From the NCBI GenBank assembly GCA_028824415.1, contig JAPPDX010000023.1, positions 1-64,000 of the forward strand: 64,000 bases of DNA, given 5' to 3'. The notes beneath the pieces are model-generated. The model worked only from the letters and a program-made list of their open reading frames with translations. It did no database searches and was not told the DNA's origin. Position 1 is the stretch's first letter; every line of letters starts with the position of its first letter. The stretch comes from a bacterium (GTDB lineage Bacteria > Actinomycetota > Acidimicrobiia > Acidimicrobiales > CATQHL01). Shown here piece by piece: positions 10,120-19,514 of the stretch. A program made the position numbers and the translations under genes.

Positions 10120-11475
10120 CTAGAAGCCGCTCGGGACACGCAACTCCACAAGCCGGCTGGCCCCGCCGGCGTGGCGTATGACCCGCAGCGCCCTCCCGCC
10201 GACGGCGTGACGTGCAGAACTGAATGAAGCCGAGTCCATCCAGAGGTCCACATCCTCGAACTGCTCGATGTCGGCCGCTAGCACGGCCGCGTCGAGGCTG
10301 GCGGTGCGCTGGACGGCCCGGATGAAGATCCACAGCGCCTCGGCACCGGTGACCGCCCATCCGACACGGTCCTCGACGGTCGCCAGGGCGCGAGGGTCGG
10401 CGCTCTGCTCCGGGGCCTCGGGCGTGCGGCGCAGATCGCCGGTGATTATCGAGGCGAAGTAGGCGTTCACCTGCGCGCTGGGGTCGTCGCCGAACGTGGA
10501 CGCCTCGGTGATCACGGTGAGTGGTTCCAACCCGAAGATGCCGTGCTGCCAGGCGACGCCGTCCAGCGCCGCGGGGGCCAGCACCTCGTTCGCCACGCCC
10601 GCCGACCGGAGCAGCTCGAACATCTCCGTGCCGCGCCCGCCGACGGCGGCGCAAATGACCGTCGCCGGGTGGCGGGACGCACCCTCCAGAGCCGTGGCCG
10701 TCGCCCGCGCACCCACGACAGGCTGGGCGGCGATCCAGAAGCGATCGAACCGCAACGTGAAGCCTGTCGAACCTCCCAACTCGGCGAAGCGGCGCTCGAA
10801 GCTGTCGCACATCTCCACGCCCTCGGGCTTGTCGGCCTCCACCAGCGTCGCCACCGACCCGATGCCGGCATCCGCGGCGTACTCGGCGAGCGCCCGCCCG
10901 TAGGCCCGCGCCGGCGTCCCGGCCGAGAAGACCCGGTCCCGTCCCGCAGTCACCGTCGGCCAGGGCTCGGGCCCGCACGGCACGATCACCAGCACGCCGG
11001 CACCGTGGGCCACCTCGCGTACCGGCCGGTTGAAGTACTGATCGCAGGAGGTGAAGAGCACGTCCACATCCCGGTCGATCAGCCGCCGCGCCGCGTCGAA
11101 GGCCGTGTTGAGCTCGGAATCGGAGTCATTGAACAGCAACTCCAGGGGCCTTCCCAGCAGGCCTCCCGACGAGTTGACCTGCCGCACCGCGTAGACGAGC
11201 GTGTCGAGCACCGGACCGTCGTGGGGAGCCAGCCGGCCGCCGGCCGCCATGATCACTCCGATCCTCACCGGCTCGGGGCCCTCGCCGGCGGCCGCGTCGC
11301 CTGCTTGGGCGGTGGCCGGACGGCCGGCGCCGCCGGCCTCGCTCACCGCAGTCGAGCCGACCGCCGGGGGCGTTCCGGCCTCGTCGGGCTCGGCCTCGGA
11401 CGGATCGCCGGCACAGGCGGCGGCCAGCAGAGCCGCCGCCGTCAGGACTGCGGCGACTCCGTGGCGGCTGCGCAC
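10120..11475 (-). CDS. periplasmic-binding-type lipoprotein (branched-chain amino acid ABC type)
   Basis: This 451-aa secreted lipoprotein has a signal peptide of about 20 residues ending in the lipobox LAAACAG, then a low-complexity linker. The Peripla_BP_6-type domain begins with PVRIGVIMAAGGRLAPHDGP and contains VNSSGGLLGRPLELLFNDSD, typical of LivJ-like receptors. The family binds amino acids, amides or similar small ligands for an ABC transporter; no permease or ATPase gene lies nearby. It follows hpnH by about 100 bases on the same strand, with a hairpin between, so a link to hopanoid function is possible but unproven. The start is a GTG at 11475. Confidence 0.85.
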   Translation of the reverse strand: MRSRHGVAAVLTAAALLAAACAGDPSEAEPDEAGTPPAVGSTAVSEAGGAGRPATAQAGDAAAGEGPEPVRIGVIMAAGGRLAPHDGPVLDTLVYAVRQVNSSGGLLGRPLELLFNDSDSELNTAFDAARRLIDRDVDVLFTSCDQYFNRPVREVAHGAGVLVIVPCGPEPWPTVTAGRDRVFSAGTPARAYGRALAEYAADAGIGSVATLVEADKPEGVEMCDSFERRFAELGGSTGFTLRFDRFWIAAQPVVGARATATALEGASRHPATVICAAVGGRGTEMFELLRSAGVANEVLAPAALDGVAWQHGIFGLEPLTVITEASTFGDDPSAQVNAYFASIITGDLRRTPEAPEQSADPRALATVEDRVGWAVTGAEALWIFIRAVQRTASLDAAVLAADIEQFEDVDLWMDSASFSSARHAVGGRALRVIRHAGGASRLVELRVPSGF

Positions 11476-11547
11476 GTCACGGAGGCTACGCCGCGCAGAC
11501 CCCTAAGCGAAGGAGGAGGTGGCGGCGGGCCGACCGGAGAGGGCGTT

Positions 11548-11572
11548 GCCCCGGGTTTCGCTCGCCCGGGGC
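11548..11572 (-). terminator. GC-rich hairpin after the hopanoid operon
   Basis: GCCCCGGG (11548-11555) and CCCGGGGC (11565-11572) form an 8-bp perfect stem with a 9-base loop, 6 bases past the hpnH stop on the minus strand. The position suits a terminator or attenuator between hpnH and the lipoprotein gene. No clear run of U follows, so it may be Rho-assisted or partial. Confidence 0.5.
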
Positions 11573-11577
11573 GACTC

Positions 11578-12582
11578 TCAGCCCGCGACCAGTGCCCGCA
11601 GCGACTGGCGCAGCGACCCCGCGGTGGCAATGACGGCCGACGGCTCGTAGCCGCAGTGCGCCATGCAACTGGCGCAGCGCTCGTCGCGGCCGCGGCCGTA
11701 ACTGTCCCAGTCGGTCGTCTCGATCAGTTCCCGGTAGGTCTCGGTGTAGCCGTCCGCCATGAGGTAGCAGGGGCGCTGCCAACCGAACACCGAGTAACTG
11801 GGAATGCCCCACGGCGTGCACTGGTAGTCGACCTTGCCCTCCAGGAAGTCCAGGAACAGCGGCGAGTGGTTGAGACGCCAGCGCTTCCGGTTCCCATCCG
11901 CGAAGGCCTCCCGGAACAGCCGGCGGGTCTCGGTGACCTGGAGGAAATGTTCCTGGTCGGGGGCCTTCTCGTAGGCGTAGCCGGGTGACACCATGAGCGA
12001 GTCGACACCCAGGTCGTCGTTCAGGAAATCCAGCACGCCGCGCACCGACTCGGGCGTGTCGGTGTTGAAGAAGGTGCTGTTCGTGGTGACCCGGAAGCCG
12101 CGCCGCTTGGCCTCCCGGATGGCCTCGACGACCTCGTCGAAGACGCCTTCCCGCGCCACAGCTATGTCGTGGCGCTCGCGCAGCCCGTCCACGTGCACAG
12201 CCCAGGAGAAGTACGGCGAGGGCTTGAACTGGTCCATCTTGCGCCGCAGCAGCACACCGTTGGTGCACAGGTAGACGAACCTCTTGCGGTCGATCAACGC
12301 CTGGGTGATGTCGGCGATCTGCGGATGCAACAGGGGCTCACCGCCGGCAATTGAGACCATCGGCGCCCCGCACTCCTCCATGGCGCCCACGCACTCCTCG
12401 ACGGTGAGGCGTTTACGCAGGATCTCGGTGGGGTGCTGGATCTTGCCGCAACCGGGACATTCCAGGTTGCACGCGAACAGTGGCTCCATCTCCACGATCA
12501 GCGGATACTTCTCGCGGCCGCGGAGCCTGTTGGCGAACATGTAGGCGCCGACGCGAGCGGCCTGCCGAAGTGGAATGCCCAT
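11578..12582 (-). CDS. hpnH: HpnH, adenosylhopane synthase (radical SAM)
   Basis: HpnH adds the 5'-deoxyadenosyl radical to diploptene to make adenosylhopane, the first step of C35 hopanoid side-chain formation (family knowledge). The 334-aa protein has the radical SAM cluster motif C-x3-C-x2-C at C38, C42 and C45 (ACNLECPGC), a glycine-rich SIAGGEPLLHP for SAM binding, and a C-terminal cysteine group (CASCMAHCGY) as in other HpnH proteins. The ATG at 12582 overlaps the hpnG stop by one base (TGATG). A GGAGGT lies 8 bases upstream. It is the last hopanoid gene of the operon. Confidence 0.95.
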   Translation of the reverse strand: MGIPLRQAARVGAYMFANRLRGREKYPLIVEMEPLFACNLECPGCGKIQHPTEILRKRLTVEECVGAMEECGAPMVSIAGGEPLLHPQIADITQALIDRKRFVYLCTNGVLLRRKMDQFKPSPYFSWAVHVDGLRERHDIAVAREGVFDEVVEAIREAKRRGFRVTTNSTFFNTDTPESVRGVLDFLNDDLGVDSLMVSPGYAYEKAPDQEHFLQVTETRRLFREAFADGNRKRWRLNHSPLFLDFLEGKVDYQCTPWGIPSYSVFGWQRPCYLMADGYTETYRELIETTDWDSYGRGRDERCASCMAHCGYEPSAVIATAGSLRQSLRALVAG

Positions 12583-13202
12583 CAGGAAATACCTCCAGAG
12601 GCTGCTGTCTCCAGCCTTCGACCAATGTCCGATCCGATCGGTGTCTCCCGGGATTCCAGTGTCGCGGCGATCCGGGAGACCACCGCCAGGGCGCGACGTA
12701 CCCGCCACGGTAGCCACAACGACGCCAGCTCCGCCGAGGGAGTGTCGCTCACCACCCTGACCACGGCCAATGGGGGCGGATCGGCCGCCAGAAGCCACCA
12801 CGACTCCATGTCGGCCACGAGGGCTCCGTCGCGCGCGAGGCGGCGCCGCCCCGCGCCGCGCACAGGTCGGGCGACCGATCGGATCGGGCCACGCACGGCG
12901 CTGATGCCGGCCTCGCGGAGCGCCATCCGGATGACTTCGGACGCCGGGCCCCAGGCGAACCGATCGGGACCGGGGCCGTGCACGGTGTCGGCCACGATCA
13001 CGTCGCCCGGATCGAGGGAATCGGTCACAGCACCCGCCAGACCCAGCAGGATTGCGCCGCGCCGGCCCACATCGGCGCCGCGCCCGGCGAATGCCGCGGC
13101 TCGCCGGCGTCCCATCCCGGTGCGCACCACGGTGGCCGTCGCGGCGCCGCGTCGCGCTGCTCGCGCCTCGAGTCGCAGCGGGCACCAGAACTCGGGACTC
13201 AC
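12582..13202 (-). CDS. hpnG: HpnG-like adenosylhopane nucleosidase / phosphorylase-superfamily protein
   Basis: This 206-aa protein belongs to the nucleoside phosphorylase/MTA nucleosidase superfamily. VVRTGMGRRRAAA, AILLGLAGAVTDSLDPGDVIVAD and ALVADMESWW (the ADMES-like nucleoside-binding segment) match the fold. HpnG releases adenine from adenosylhopane to give ribosylhopane. The GTG start at 13202 forms a GTGA overlap with the shc stop, and the stop overlaps the hpnH start. The assignment rests on both motifs and placement between shc and hpnH. Longer frames upstream are antisense-like artefacts over shc. Confidence 0.88.
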   Translation of the reverse strand: MSPEFWCPLRLEARAARRGAATATVVRTGMGRRRAAAFAGRGADVGRRGAILLGLAGAVTDSLDPGDVIVADTVHGPGPDRFAWGPASEVIRMALREAGISAVRGPIRSVARPVRGAGRRRLARDGALVADMESWWLLAADPPPLAVVRVVSDTPSAELASLWLPWRVRRALAVVSRIAATLESRETPIGSDIGRRLETAASGGIS

Positions 13203-15160
13203 CGGAGCGAGCCCTCCCCGGCGGTGGCCCGCATGAACCGGCCCAGTGCCATGGTCGGGAACACCTGCCGGTAGAGGTGATAGTTGATGTAGAAGTAGCC
13301 CTGGAATCCCGTACCGGTGTACTGAGGCTCGTCCCACGTGCCGTCGGGCCGGCAGGTTTGCGCCAGCCAGGCCACGCCGCGCCGGGTCGGTTCGCCGAAC
13401 TCGTCCGCTGCCATCAGCGCCAGCAGCGCCCAGGCGGTTTGCGAGGCCGTCGGATCGCCGCGGCCGCGCCAACTGTCGGACTCGTAGGACCGGAGATCCT
13501 CGCCCCACCCGCCTTCGGGACCCTGGGTGGCGTGCAGCCAGCGGACGGCCCGGCGGATCCGGCGGTCGCTGGGGGGCACTCCCACCGCCCGCAGCGCCGG
13601 CAGCACGGCGCCGAGACCGTAGAGGTGGTTGACGCCCCAGCGCCCGAACCACGATCCGTCGGACTCCTGATCCTGCCAGAGCCAATCCACGGCGCGCCGC
13701 AGGCGCCTGGCGTCGACGGGGATGTCGGTGTGGGAGCGGACCCAGCAGAGCATCTCCACGACATGTGCCGTGACGTCGGAGCTCGGCGGGTCGATGACCT
13801 CGCCGAAGTCGCAGAAGGGCAATTGCTCGCAGAGCCGCCGCACGTTGTCGGCGTCGAACGCGGCGTAGCCGCCGTCGCTGCTCTGCATGCCCTCGGCCCA
13901 GGCGACGGCGCGGGCGATCGCGGCGTCCACCCGCTCGGGATCGCTGGCCTGGGCGTGGCCCAGCGCCAGGACCACCTCCGCGGTGTCGTCGAGGTCGGGG
14001 TAGTTGTCGTTCTGGAACTCGAACGCCCAGCCGCCGGGGGCCAGGTGCGGGCGGCGGGCGGCCCAGTCGCCGCGCACCCGAACCTCCTCGTCCAGCATCC
14101 AGTCCGCCGCAGCCACCATCGCCGGGTCGTCGCGGCGCAGCCCGGCATCGCCGAGGGCCACCACCGCCAGGGCGGTGTCCCAGACCGGGGACTGGCAGCA
14201 TTCCATCCAGCGCATGCCGTCCTGGCGCACCTCGTAGCTGTCGAAGCATGCCAGAGCCTTGGCCAGGATGGGGTGGTCCAGCGCATAGCCCCGCAGGTGC
14301 AGGGCGATGATCGAGTAGATCCAGGGCGGCTGGATGCCGCCCCAGCAGCCGTCGGACTCCTGGCGGCGGATGATCCACTGCTCGGCGAGCTTCATGGAGG
14401 TCTCCCGCAGCCGCCACGGCGCCAGGTCGTGGAACTTGTGCAGCACCCTGTCGAGTCGCTGGAAGCAGCCGGCGGGGGTACGGATCGACCGGGGGACCCG
14501 CTCGGGGGCCACAGCGCCGGTGCGCAGCTCGTCCAGAGTGAAACCCACCTCGACCTGGGGACGGTAGGTGCTCACGATGGTCAGTGGCACGATCGTCTGG
14601 CGGGCCCAGCAGGCGAAGTCGTAGATGTTCAGCGGCAACCAGCGCGGCAGCAGGATCAGCTCGGGGGGGATGGCGGGAAGATCCCGCCACGACCACTGCC
14701 CGAACAGGGCGAGCCAGATGCGCGTGAACACGCGCGAGCACTCCAGGCCGCCCATGTCGCGCACGAACTCGGCGGCCAGGCGCATGTGCTCGGCGTCGGG
14801 GCTGTCGCCGGCGAGGCGGAGCGCCGCGTACGCCTCGACGGCCAGCGACAGTTCTGAGGGGCCGCCGTAACGGTTCGACCAACCCCCGTCGGCGCACTGC
14901 CTGGAACGGATCCAGTTGGCGGTGAGGGACGTGACCTCGGCGTCGGAGATTCCCAGGAAGGCGCGCAGCAGGAGATCCTCCGCCTCGATCGCCACGTTCG
15001 TCTCCAGGTCGCCCTTCCACCAACCGGCGGGGTCCTGGAGACCGAGTAGCGCATCGGCCGAGCGGGCCAGGGCGGCGGCTGCATCCCGTTCGAGCTCACC
15101 GGAGTCCGCCGCCGGGGCCAGCCACGGCTGCGCGGCCAGGGAACCTCTCGCCGTCGTCAT
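13199..15160 (-). CDS. shc: squalene-hopene cyclase
   Basis: This enzyme cyclises squalene to hopene and hopanol at the membrane. The 653-aa length and alpha-barrel repeats fit the family. The catalytic DxDD motif appears as PDLDDTAEV near residue 390, which is the protonating acid. QW-type repeats are visible, for example DGGWSNRYGG, QESDGCWGG, QSSDGGYAAFD, QESDGSWFGRWG and EGGWGED. FDADNVRRLC is also typical of hopene cyclases. The start is the ATG at 15160, 21 bases after the polyprenyl synthetase stop. It sits mid-operon between the isoprenoid and adenosylhopane genes. Confidence 0.97.
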   Translation of the reverse strand: MTTARGSLAAQPWLAPAADSGELERDAAAALARSADALLGLQDPAGWWKGDLETNVAIEAEDLLLRAFLGISDAEVTSLTANWIRSRQCADGGWSNRYGGPSELSLAVEAYAALRLAGDSPDAEHMRLAAEFVRDMGGLECSRVFTRIWLALFGQWSWRDLPAIPPELILLPRWLPLNIYDFACWARQTIVPLTIVSTYRPQVEVGFTLDELRTGAVAPERVPRSIRTPAGCFQRLDRVLHKFHDLAPWRLRETSMKLAEQWIIRRQESDGCWGGIQPPWIYSIIALHLRGYALDHPILAKALACFDSYEVRQDGMRWMECCQSPVWDTALAVVALGDAGLRRDDPAMVAAADWMLDEEVRVRGDWAARRPHLAPGGWAFEFQNDNYPDLDDTAEVVLALGHAQASDPERVDAAIARAVAWAEGMQSSDGGYAAFDADNVRRLCEQLPFCDFGEVIDPPSSDVTAHVVEMLCWVRSHTDIPVDARRLRRAVDWLWQDQESDGSWFGRWGVNHLYGLGAVLPALRAVGVPPSDRRIRRAVRWLHATQGPEGGWGEDLRSYESDSWRGRGDPTASQTAWALLALMAADEFGEPTRRGVAWLAQTCRPDGTWDEPQYTGTGFQGYFYINYHLYRQVFPTMALGRFMRATAGEGSLR

Positions 15161-15183
15161 CCTCGATCCTCCTCCAGCGAGTC

Positions 15184-16200
15184 CTAGTGCTCGCGCTCGA
15201 CGATGAACGCCGCCAGATCCTGCAGTTCGGCGGCCGCGGCCGGGTTCATGTCGACCGACGCCAACGCCTCCACGGCGCGCTCCATGCAGCGCCGCGCCGC
15301 CGCGGCCGTGGCAGCGCGGCCGCCCGCCTCCTCGATCAGCACCGTCGCCCGCGCCACCGCCTCGTCGTCGAGGTGCTCGCGACTGTAGAGGTCGGCGAGT
15401 TCGGTTGCCGCGGCGCCCTCGGAACTCAGGACGACGGTGACCGGCAGCGAGCGCTTGCGCTCGCGCAGATCATTCCCGGCGGCCTTGCCTGTGACCTCCG
15501 GACGACCCCAGATGCCCAACAGGTCGTCGGCGGCCTGGAATCCCCGGCCCAACTCGTCGCCGAAGCGGCGCAGCGCACCGACCACCGCGGTGGGGGCATC
15601 CGCCAGGATCGCGCCCACTGCGCAGGCATGCGCCAGCAGCGCGCCCGTCTTCAGCGAGATCATCCCCCAGCAGTCCTCCACCGACACGTCGAGGTGGCTG
15701 TGCAGCGTCATGTCCAGCGACTGACCGGCGATCATGGCCGCATTGGCTCGGGCAAGGTCGGCGGCGGCCGCAGAGCGGGCTGGCGTCGTCTCCTCCAGCA
15801 GCACCTCGAACGCCAGGGCCATCACCGCGTCGCCGATGATGACGGCGTTGTCGGTGCCGTACACCTTCCACACCGTGGGCCGGTGGCGCCGCTCGACGTC
15901 GCCGTCGACGATGTCGTCGTGGATGAGGGAGTAGTTGTGGATCAACTCCACCCCCACGGCGCCCGGGGTCGCCACTTCCGGCGCCGCCCCCGCAGCCTCG
16001 GCCGACAGGTAGGCCAGCGCCGCGCGCACGCCCTTGCCGCCGCGCTCGACGGGCAGCGCCGTTCCGTGGATGTCCGTCCAGCCGAAGTGGTAGCGCACAG
16101 GGACGGCGAGTTCGGAGGGCAGGCTATCCACCGCCGCCACCAGCGCCGGCCGAACCAGTTCGCCGGCCCGATCGAGCACGTCGGGCACCGGGCGGGTCAT
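15184..16200 (-). CDS. polyprenyl (farnesyl-type) diphosphate synthase
   Basis: This 338-aa trans-prenyltransferase condenses isopentenyl diphosphate with an allylic diphosphate. The first aspartate-rich motif reads LIHDDIVDGD and the second FQAADDLLGIWG. GKGVRAALAYL and a lysine-rich RKRSLPV region support the family. The second motif is DDLLG rather than the usual DDxxD, a variation seen in actinobacterial members. In this operon it most likely makes farnesyl diphosphate for squalene synthesis, but product length cannot be proven from sequence. The ATG at 16200 overlaps the hpnE stop (ATGA). Confidence 0.92.
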   Translation of the reverse strand: MTRPVPDVLDRAGELVRPALVAAVDSLPSELAVPVRYHFGWTDIHGTALPVERGGKGVRAALAYLSAEAAGAAPEVATPGAVGVELIHNYSLIHDDIVDGDVERRHRPTVWKVYGTDNAVIIGDAVMALAFEVLLEETTPARSAAAADLARANAAMIAGQSLDMTLHSHLDVSVEDCWGMISLKTGALLAHACAVGAILADAPTAVVGALRRFGDELGRGFQAADDLLGIWGRPEVTGKAAGNDLRERKRSLPVTVVLSSEGAAATELADLYSREHLDDEAVARATVLIEEAGGRAATAAAARRCMERAVEALASVDMNPAAAAELQDLAAFIVEREH

Positions 16201-17591
16201 GCCGCCACCGCCGGCTCGTCGGGCGCGCCGCTGCCCGAGCCCGGCGCCGGCGAGGCCGCGACGGCCCGATCGGCGGCCAGGCGGCCCGCCTGGACGCCGC
16301 TGCGCACCGCGCCTTCCATGGTCGCCGGCCAGCCCGTGTCGCACCAGGCACCGGCCAGGAAGACACCTTCGAGCGCGGTGCGGCCATCGGCTCGCAGGGC
16401 ATGCGAACCCGGCGCCCCGAGGAATGTGGCCGCCTGCTCGCGGGTGACCATCGACTCGGTGATTCGGGCCCCCGCCGCCGCGGGCAGCAGGCGGGCCACC
16501 TCGGCGCCGAAGTGATCCACAAGGTCTGATGCGCGGCGCCCGATGTAGCGCTTCGCCGCCGACAGCGAGATCGTCAGGCACTGGCGCCCGTCGTCCAGCC
16601 CCGCCGCGGCGGTGTGATCGAAGACGAACTCCACGTCGCTGCCGATGGCCGCGGCCATCGGCAGCTCGGTCACACTCCGGTCATAGACAAGGTGAACATT
16701 CACGATCGGCGAGGTTCCGAGCTCGCCGAACCGCTCCTGGCCCGGCACCGCCCCCGGCGGCAGCAGCCCACCGGCGGCGTCATGGGGGACCGCCACCACG
16801 ACCGCGTCAGCGTCGATGAGTTCGGCGTCGAGCTCCACGACCGGCCCGCCCGTCGGGCCGATGCGCACTCCCTGCACCGCGGCCCCGGTCCTGACTTCGG
16901 CCCCGGCGGCCTCGAGGGTCCGGCGGGCCGCCTCGCCGTGCAGGACCGACAGCGGCACCGTGGCCCAGCCGATGTCGGCGGCGTCGGAGCGGCTCAACAG
17001 CCCTGTTTGGAACACCATCGCCGCCAGCTTGAGCGACGCCTCGGCGGCGGGGACGTTCACCGTCGGCAGCACGATGAGGTCCCAGAAGCCCTCGACGGTG
17101 GCGGCGTCCTGGCCGCGGGCGGCCAGCCACTCGCCGAAGGTCAGCCGGTCAAGGGCGACGTCGTCGGGGTCCAGGCGTCGCAGCGCCAGCGCGGCGCGGA
17201 TGACCGCCAGGCGCCGGCGACGGCTCAGATGCGGGTAGGTCACCAGGGCCGCCAGCAGGTGCAACGGTGCGGGTCCCCTGGTGCGCCGGATCGCCCCGGC
17301 GGGCCCACCCGGACGCAGCACGGGCACCTCCAGGCGGCTCTGCAGGCGAACGTCGCCGGCCGAGCCGATCCGCTCGAGGAACTTCAGGTAGGCCTCGCAG
17401 CAGCGCATGAACACGTGCTGGCCGTTGTCGAAGGAGATGCCGCGGTGCTCGAAGGACCAGGTCGCCCCGCCAAGGCGAGGTCGCCGCTCCAGCACGGTGA
17501 CCGCCGCGCCCCGGTCGGCGGCCTCCACGCCGGCGGCCAGGCCGGCGAGACCGCCGCCAACCACCACGACGCTCGGGCGGCGATCGTTCAC
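16197..17591 (-). CDS. hpnE: HpnE, FAD-dependent squalene-forming desaturase/oxidoreductase
   Basis: HpnE completes squalene synthesis by reducing hydroxysqualene made by HpnC. The 464-aa protein begins with the FAD-binding PSVVVVGGGLAGLAAGVEA and has RRPRLGGATWSF and a C-terminal GVFLAGAWCDTGWPATMEGA, as in amine-oxidase/phytoene-desaturase-like flavoproteins. The GTG start at 17591 overlaps the hpnD stop (GTGA). The stop overlaps the polyprenyl synthetase start. Placement between hpnD and shc agrees with the HpnCDE route to squalene. Confidence 0.93.
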   Translation of the reverse strand: MNDRRPSVVVVGGGLAGLAAGVEAADRGAAVTVLERRPRLGGATWSFEHRGISFDNGQHVFMRCCEAYLKFLERIGSAGDVRLQSRLEVPVLRPGGPAGAIRRTRGPAPLHLLAALVTYPHLSRRRRLAVIRAALALRRLDPDDVALDRLTFGEWLAARGQDAATVEGFWDLIVLPTVNVPAAEASLKLAAMVFQTGLLSRSDAADIGWATVPLSVLHGEAARRTLEAAGAEVRTGAAVQGVRIGPTGGPVVELDAELIDADAVVVAVPHDAAGGLLPPGAVPGQERFGELGTSPIVNVHLVYDRSVTELPMAAAIGSDVEFVFDHTAAAGLDDGRQCLTISLSAAKRYIGRRASDLVDHFGAEVARLLPAAAGARITESMVTREQAATFLGAPGSHALRADGRTALEGVFLAGAWCDTGWPATMEGAVRSGVQAGRLAADRAVAASPAPGSGSGAPDEPAVAA

Positions 17592-18466
17592 GGCCGCAAC
17601 CCAACCACGCTGCGCAGCGCCACCAGCGCCTTCTCCCGACCCGGCAGGCGGACACGCATGCTGAGCGGCCGCTCGGGGTGCGCCAGGATGCGATCCAGCA
17701 ACCGCCGGTAGATGCCGGCCATGGCGGCGGTGCAGGCCCGGCTGCGATGGTCGAGGTGGTCGAGCAGCACGAGTCCCCGCTCGAACCACGCCGCCGCTTG
17801 CTCGCCGACGTGACGCACCAGCCCGGCGACGCCTTCGACGGGTGCCCACTCCCCCGGCTGGAGTCCGAAGCGGGCACGGTCGGACTCCGGCAGGTAGATG
17901 CGCCCCATGGCGTGGTCCTCGGCGATGTCGCGCAGCATGTTGGTGAGTTGCAGCGCCACACCGAGTTCGTCGGCCAGCCGCGCCGGTTCACCGGCCGGGG
18001 CGGCCCCGGGCGCGCCCCGCGTGCCGAAGACTCCCAGGGAGAGCCGGCCCACCGACCCGGCGACCAGCCGGCAGTAGCGCACGGTGTCGTCCATGGTGGT
18101 GTAGCTGACGCCAGTGACGTCCTGCTGGCAACCCTCGACGATCTCGTGCAGCACGCCCACGGGGATCGGGTAGCGGTCGGCGGCGTCGGCGAGACCCACG
18201 AGCACCGGGTCGGCCGGGTCGGGCACATCGCCGGACTCCAGGGCATCGATTGAACCATGCAACTCCCCGAGCGCCTCCAGCTTGCGGTCGGTGGCCCAGT
18301 CCCCGTCGCCGACATCGTCGATGCGGCGGGCCATGGCGTACAGGGCCGCCATCGCCCGGCGCTTGGGCGGCGGCAGCAGCCGGATGCCGTAGGCGAAGTT
18401 GCGTGCCTCCGCCCAGGTGATCTCCTCACAGCGGCGGTATGCCGCCTCGGCGCTCAGGGCCGTCAT
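17588..18466 (-). CDS. hpnD: HpnD, presqualene diphosphate synthase
   Basis: HpnD condenses two farnesyl diphosphates to presqualene diphosphate. The 292-aa protein shows squalene/phytoene synthase motifs: MARRIDDVGDGD as the first aspartate-rich site, YCRLVAGSVGRLSL, and LTNMLRDIAEDHAMGRIYLP as the second aspartate-rich region. The ATG at 18466 overlaps the hpnC stop in an ATGA arrangement, so I prefer it over an in-frame ATG 12 bases earlier. It is paired with hpnC and hpnE as in other hopanoid producers. Confidence 0.93.
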   Translation of the reverse strand: MTALSAEAAYRRCEEITWAEARNFAYGIRLLPPPKRRAMAALYAMARRIDDVGDGDWATDRKLEALGELHGSIDALESGDVPDPADPVLVGLADAADRYPIPVGVLHEIVEGCQQDVTGVSYTTMDDTVRYCRLVAGSVGRLSLGVFGTRGAPGAAPAGEPARLADELGVALQLTNMLRDIAEDHAMGRIYLPESDRARFGLQPGEWAPVEGVAGLVRHVGEQAAAWFERGLVLLDHLDHRSRACTAAMAGIYRRLLDRILAHPERPLSMRVRLPGREKALVALRSVVGLRP

Positions 18467-19398
18467 GCCGAGCCCCATCTCAGGACGGCCCCCAGGTACA
18501 GCGGCACCGCGCGGCGCAGCTGGCGCCCCGCGCCGGCGGTCCGGGTGGCGCCCAACACCTCGAATCCCGCCGCCTCGATGGCGTCCAGACCGGCGAGCCC
18601 GCCCGCCACGAACCCGGTGATGGCGAGCCTCGCGAATCCCCGGAGCGACGTCACCAGCTTGCGGCCCTCGTCGAGCAGTTCCCGGGCCCGTTCGCATTCG
18701 AACGCCACGAGCCGGCGCAGCGGCTCACCGGCGACCGGAGCGGTCAGATCGGCGGGTGTGCAGCCGAAGCGCTCCATGTCGGCCGCCGGCAGGTAGACGC
18801 GGCCGGCGGCGGCGTCCTCTCCGATGTCCTGAAGGTGCTCCAAGACCTGCAATCCGCTGCAGACGGCGTCGGAGGCCGCCCGGCGCCGTGGTGTCGACGC
18901 CTCGAAGACGGCCAGGACGAGGTGGCCGACGGGGTTCGCCGACAACTCGCAGTAGCCCAGCAGTTCCTCCCAGTCGGCGTATGCGGTCTTGGACTGGTCC
19001 AGGCGGTTGGCTGCCAGCAGCTGGTCGAAGGGTGTGCGAGGGATGTCGAACGCCTGCACCATCGCCTCCAGCCGGCGGAACACTTCATGGCGCGGCGTTC
19101 CGGCGTACAGGTCGTCGATCTGAGACTCGAGCCAGTCCAGCGCCGCCGAGCGGTCACCGCCGTACTCGTCGCCCAGGTTGTCGACGAGGCGGGCGTACCC
19201 GTAGATCGCCGTCAGGTGCTTGCGCAGCCGCCGCGGCAGCACTCCCAGCGCCACCGGGAAGTTCTCTCCCGACGCCCGCGCCATGACGGTGTCGATGTCC
19301 CCGTACTGCTCGACCGGCTCGGCCTGCTCGACCGGCCCGGTGGACAGCCCCGAGACGGGGGCCGGCCGGCTCATCGGACCGGCCGGTTCGATGGACAC
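18463..19398 (-). CDS. hpnC: HpnC, hydroxysqualene synthase
   Basis: HpnC converts presqualene diphosphate to hydroxysqualene. The 311-aa protein has a 35-residue low-complexity leader, then ENFPVALGVLPRRLRKHLTAIYG, typical of HpnC. YARLVDNLGDEYGGD holds the first acidic site and LQDIGEDAAAGRVYLP the second. Compared with HpnD the second site is less acidic, as in the HpnC clade. The GTG start at 19398 has GGAGGT immediately upstream. It is the first gene of the hopanoid operon. The 116 bases before it, up to the regulator stop at 19515, should hold the operon promoter. Confidence 0.92.
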   Translation of the reverse strand: MSIEPAGPMSRPAPVSGLSTGPVEQAEPVEQYGDIDTVMARASGENFPVALGVLPRRLRKHLTAIYGYARLVDNLGDEYGGDRSAALDWLESQIDDLYAGTPRHEVFRRLEAMVQAFDIPRTPFDQLLAANRLDQSKTAYADWEELLGYCELSANPVGHLVLAVFEASTPRRRAASDAVCSGLQVLEHLQDIGEDAAAGRVYLPAADMERFGCTPADLTAPVAGEPLRRLVAFECERARELLDEGRKLVTSLRGFARLAITGFVAGGLAGLDAIEAAGFEVLGATRTAGAGRQLRRAVPLYLGAVLRWGSA

Positions 19399-19514
19399 CG
19401 CAACCTCCGTCCGGGAGGACCGCTTCGATCGGAGCTCATCTCCACGATGGCGCGCACCTTACACAACGACTGATCCAATGGTCCATGTGTTGGGTAGCGG
19501 CAGGCGCCCGGTCG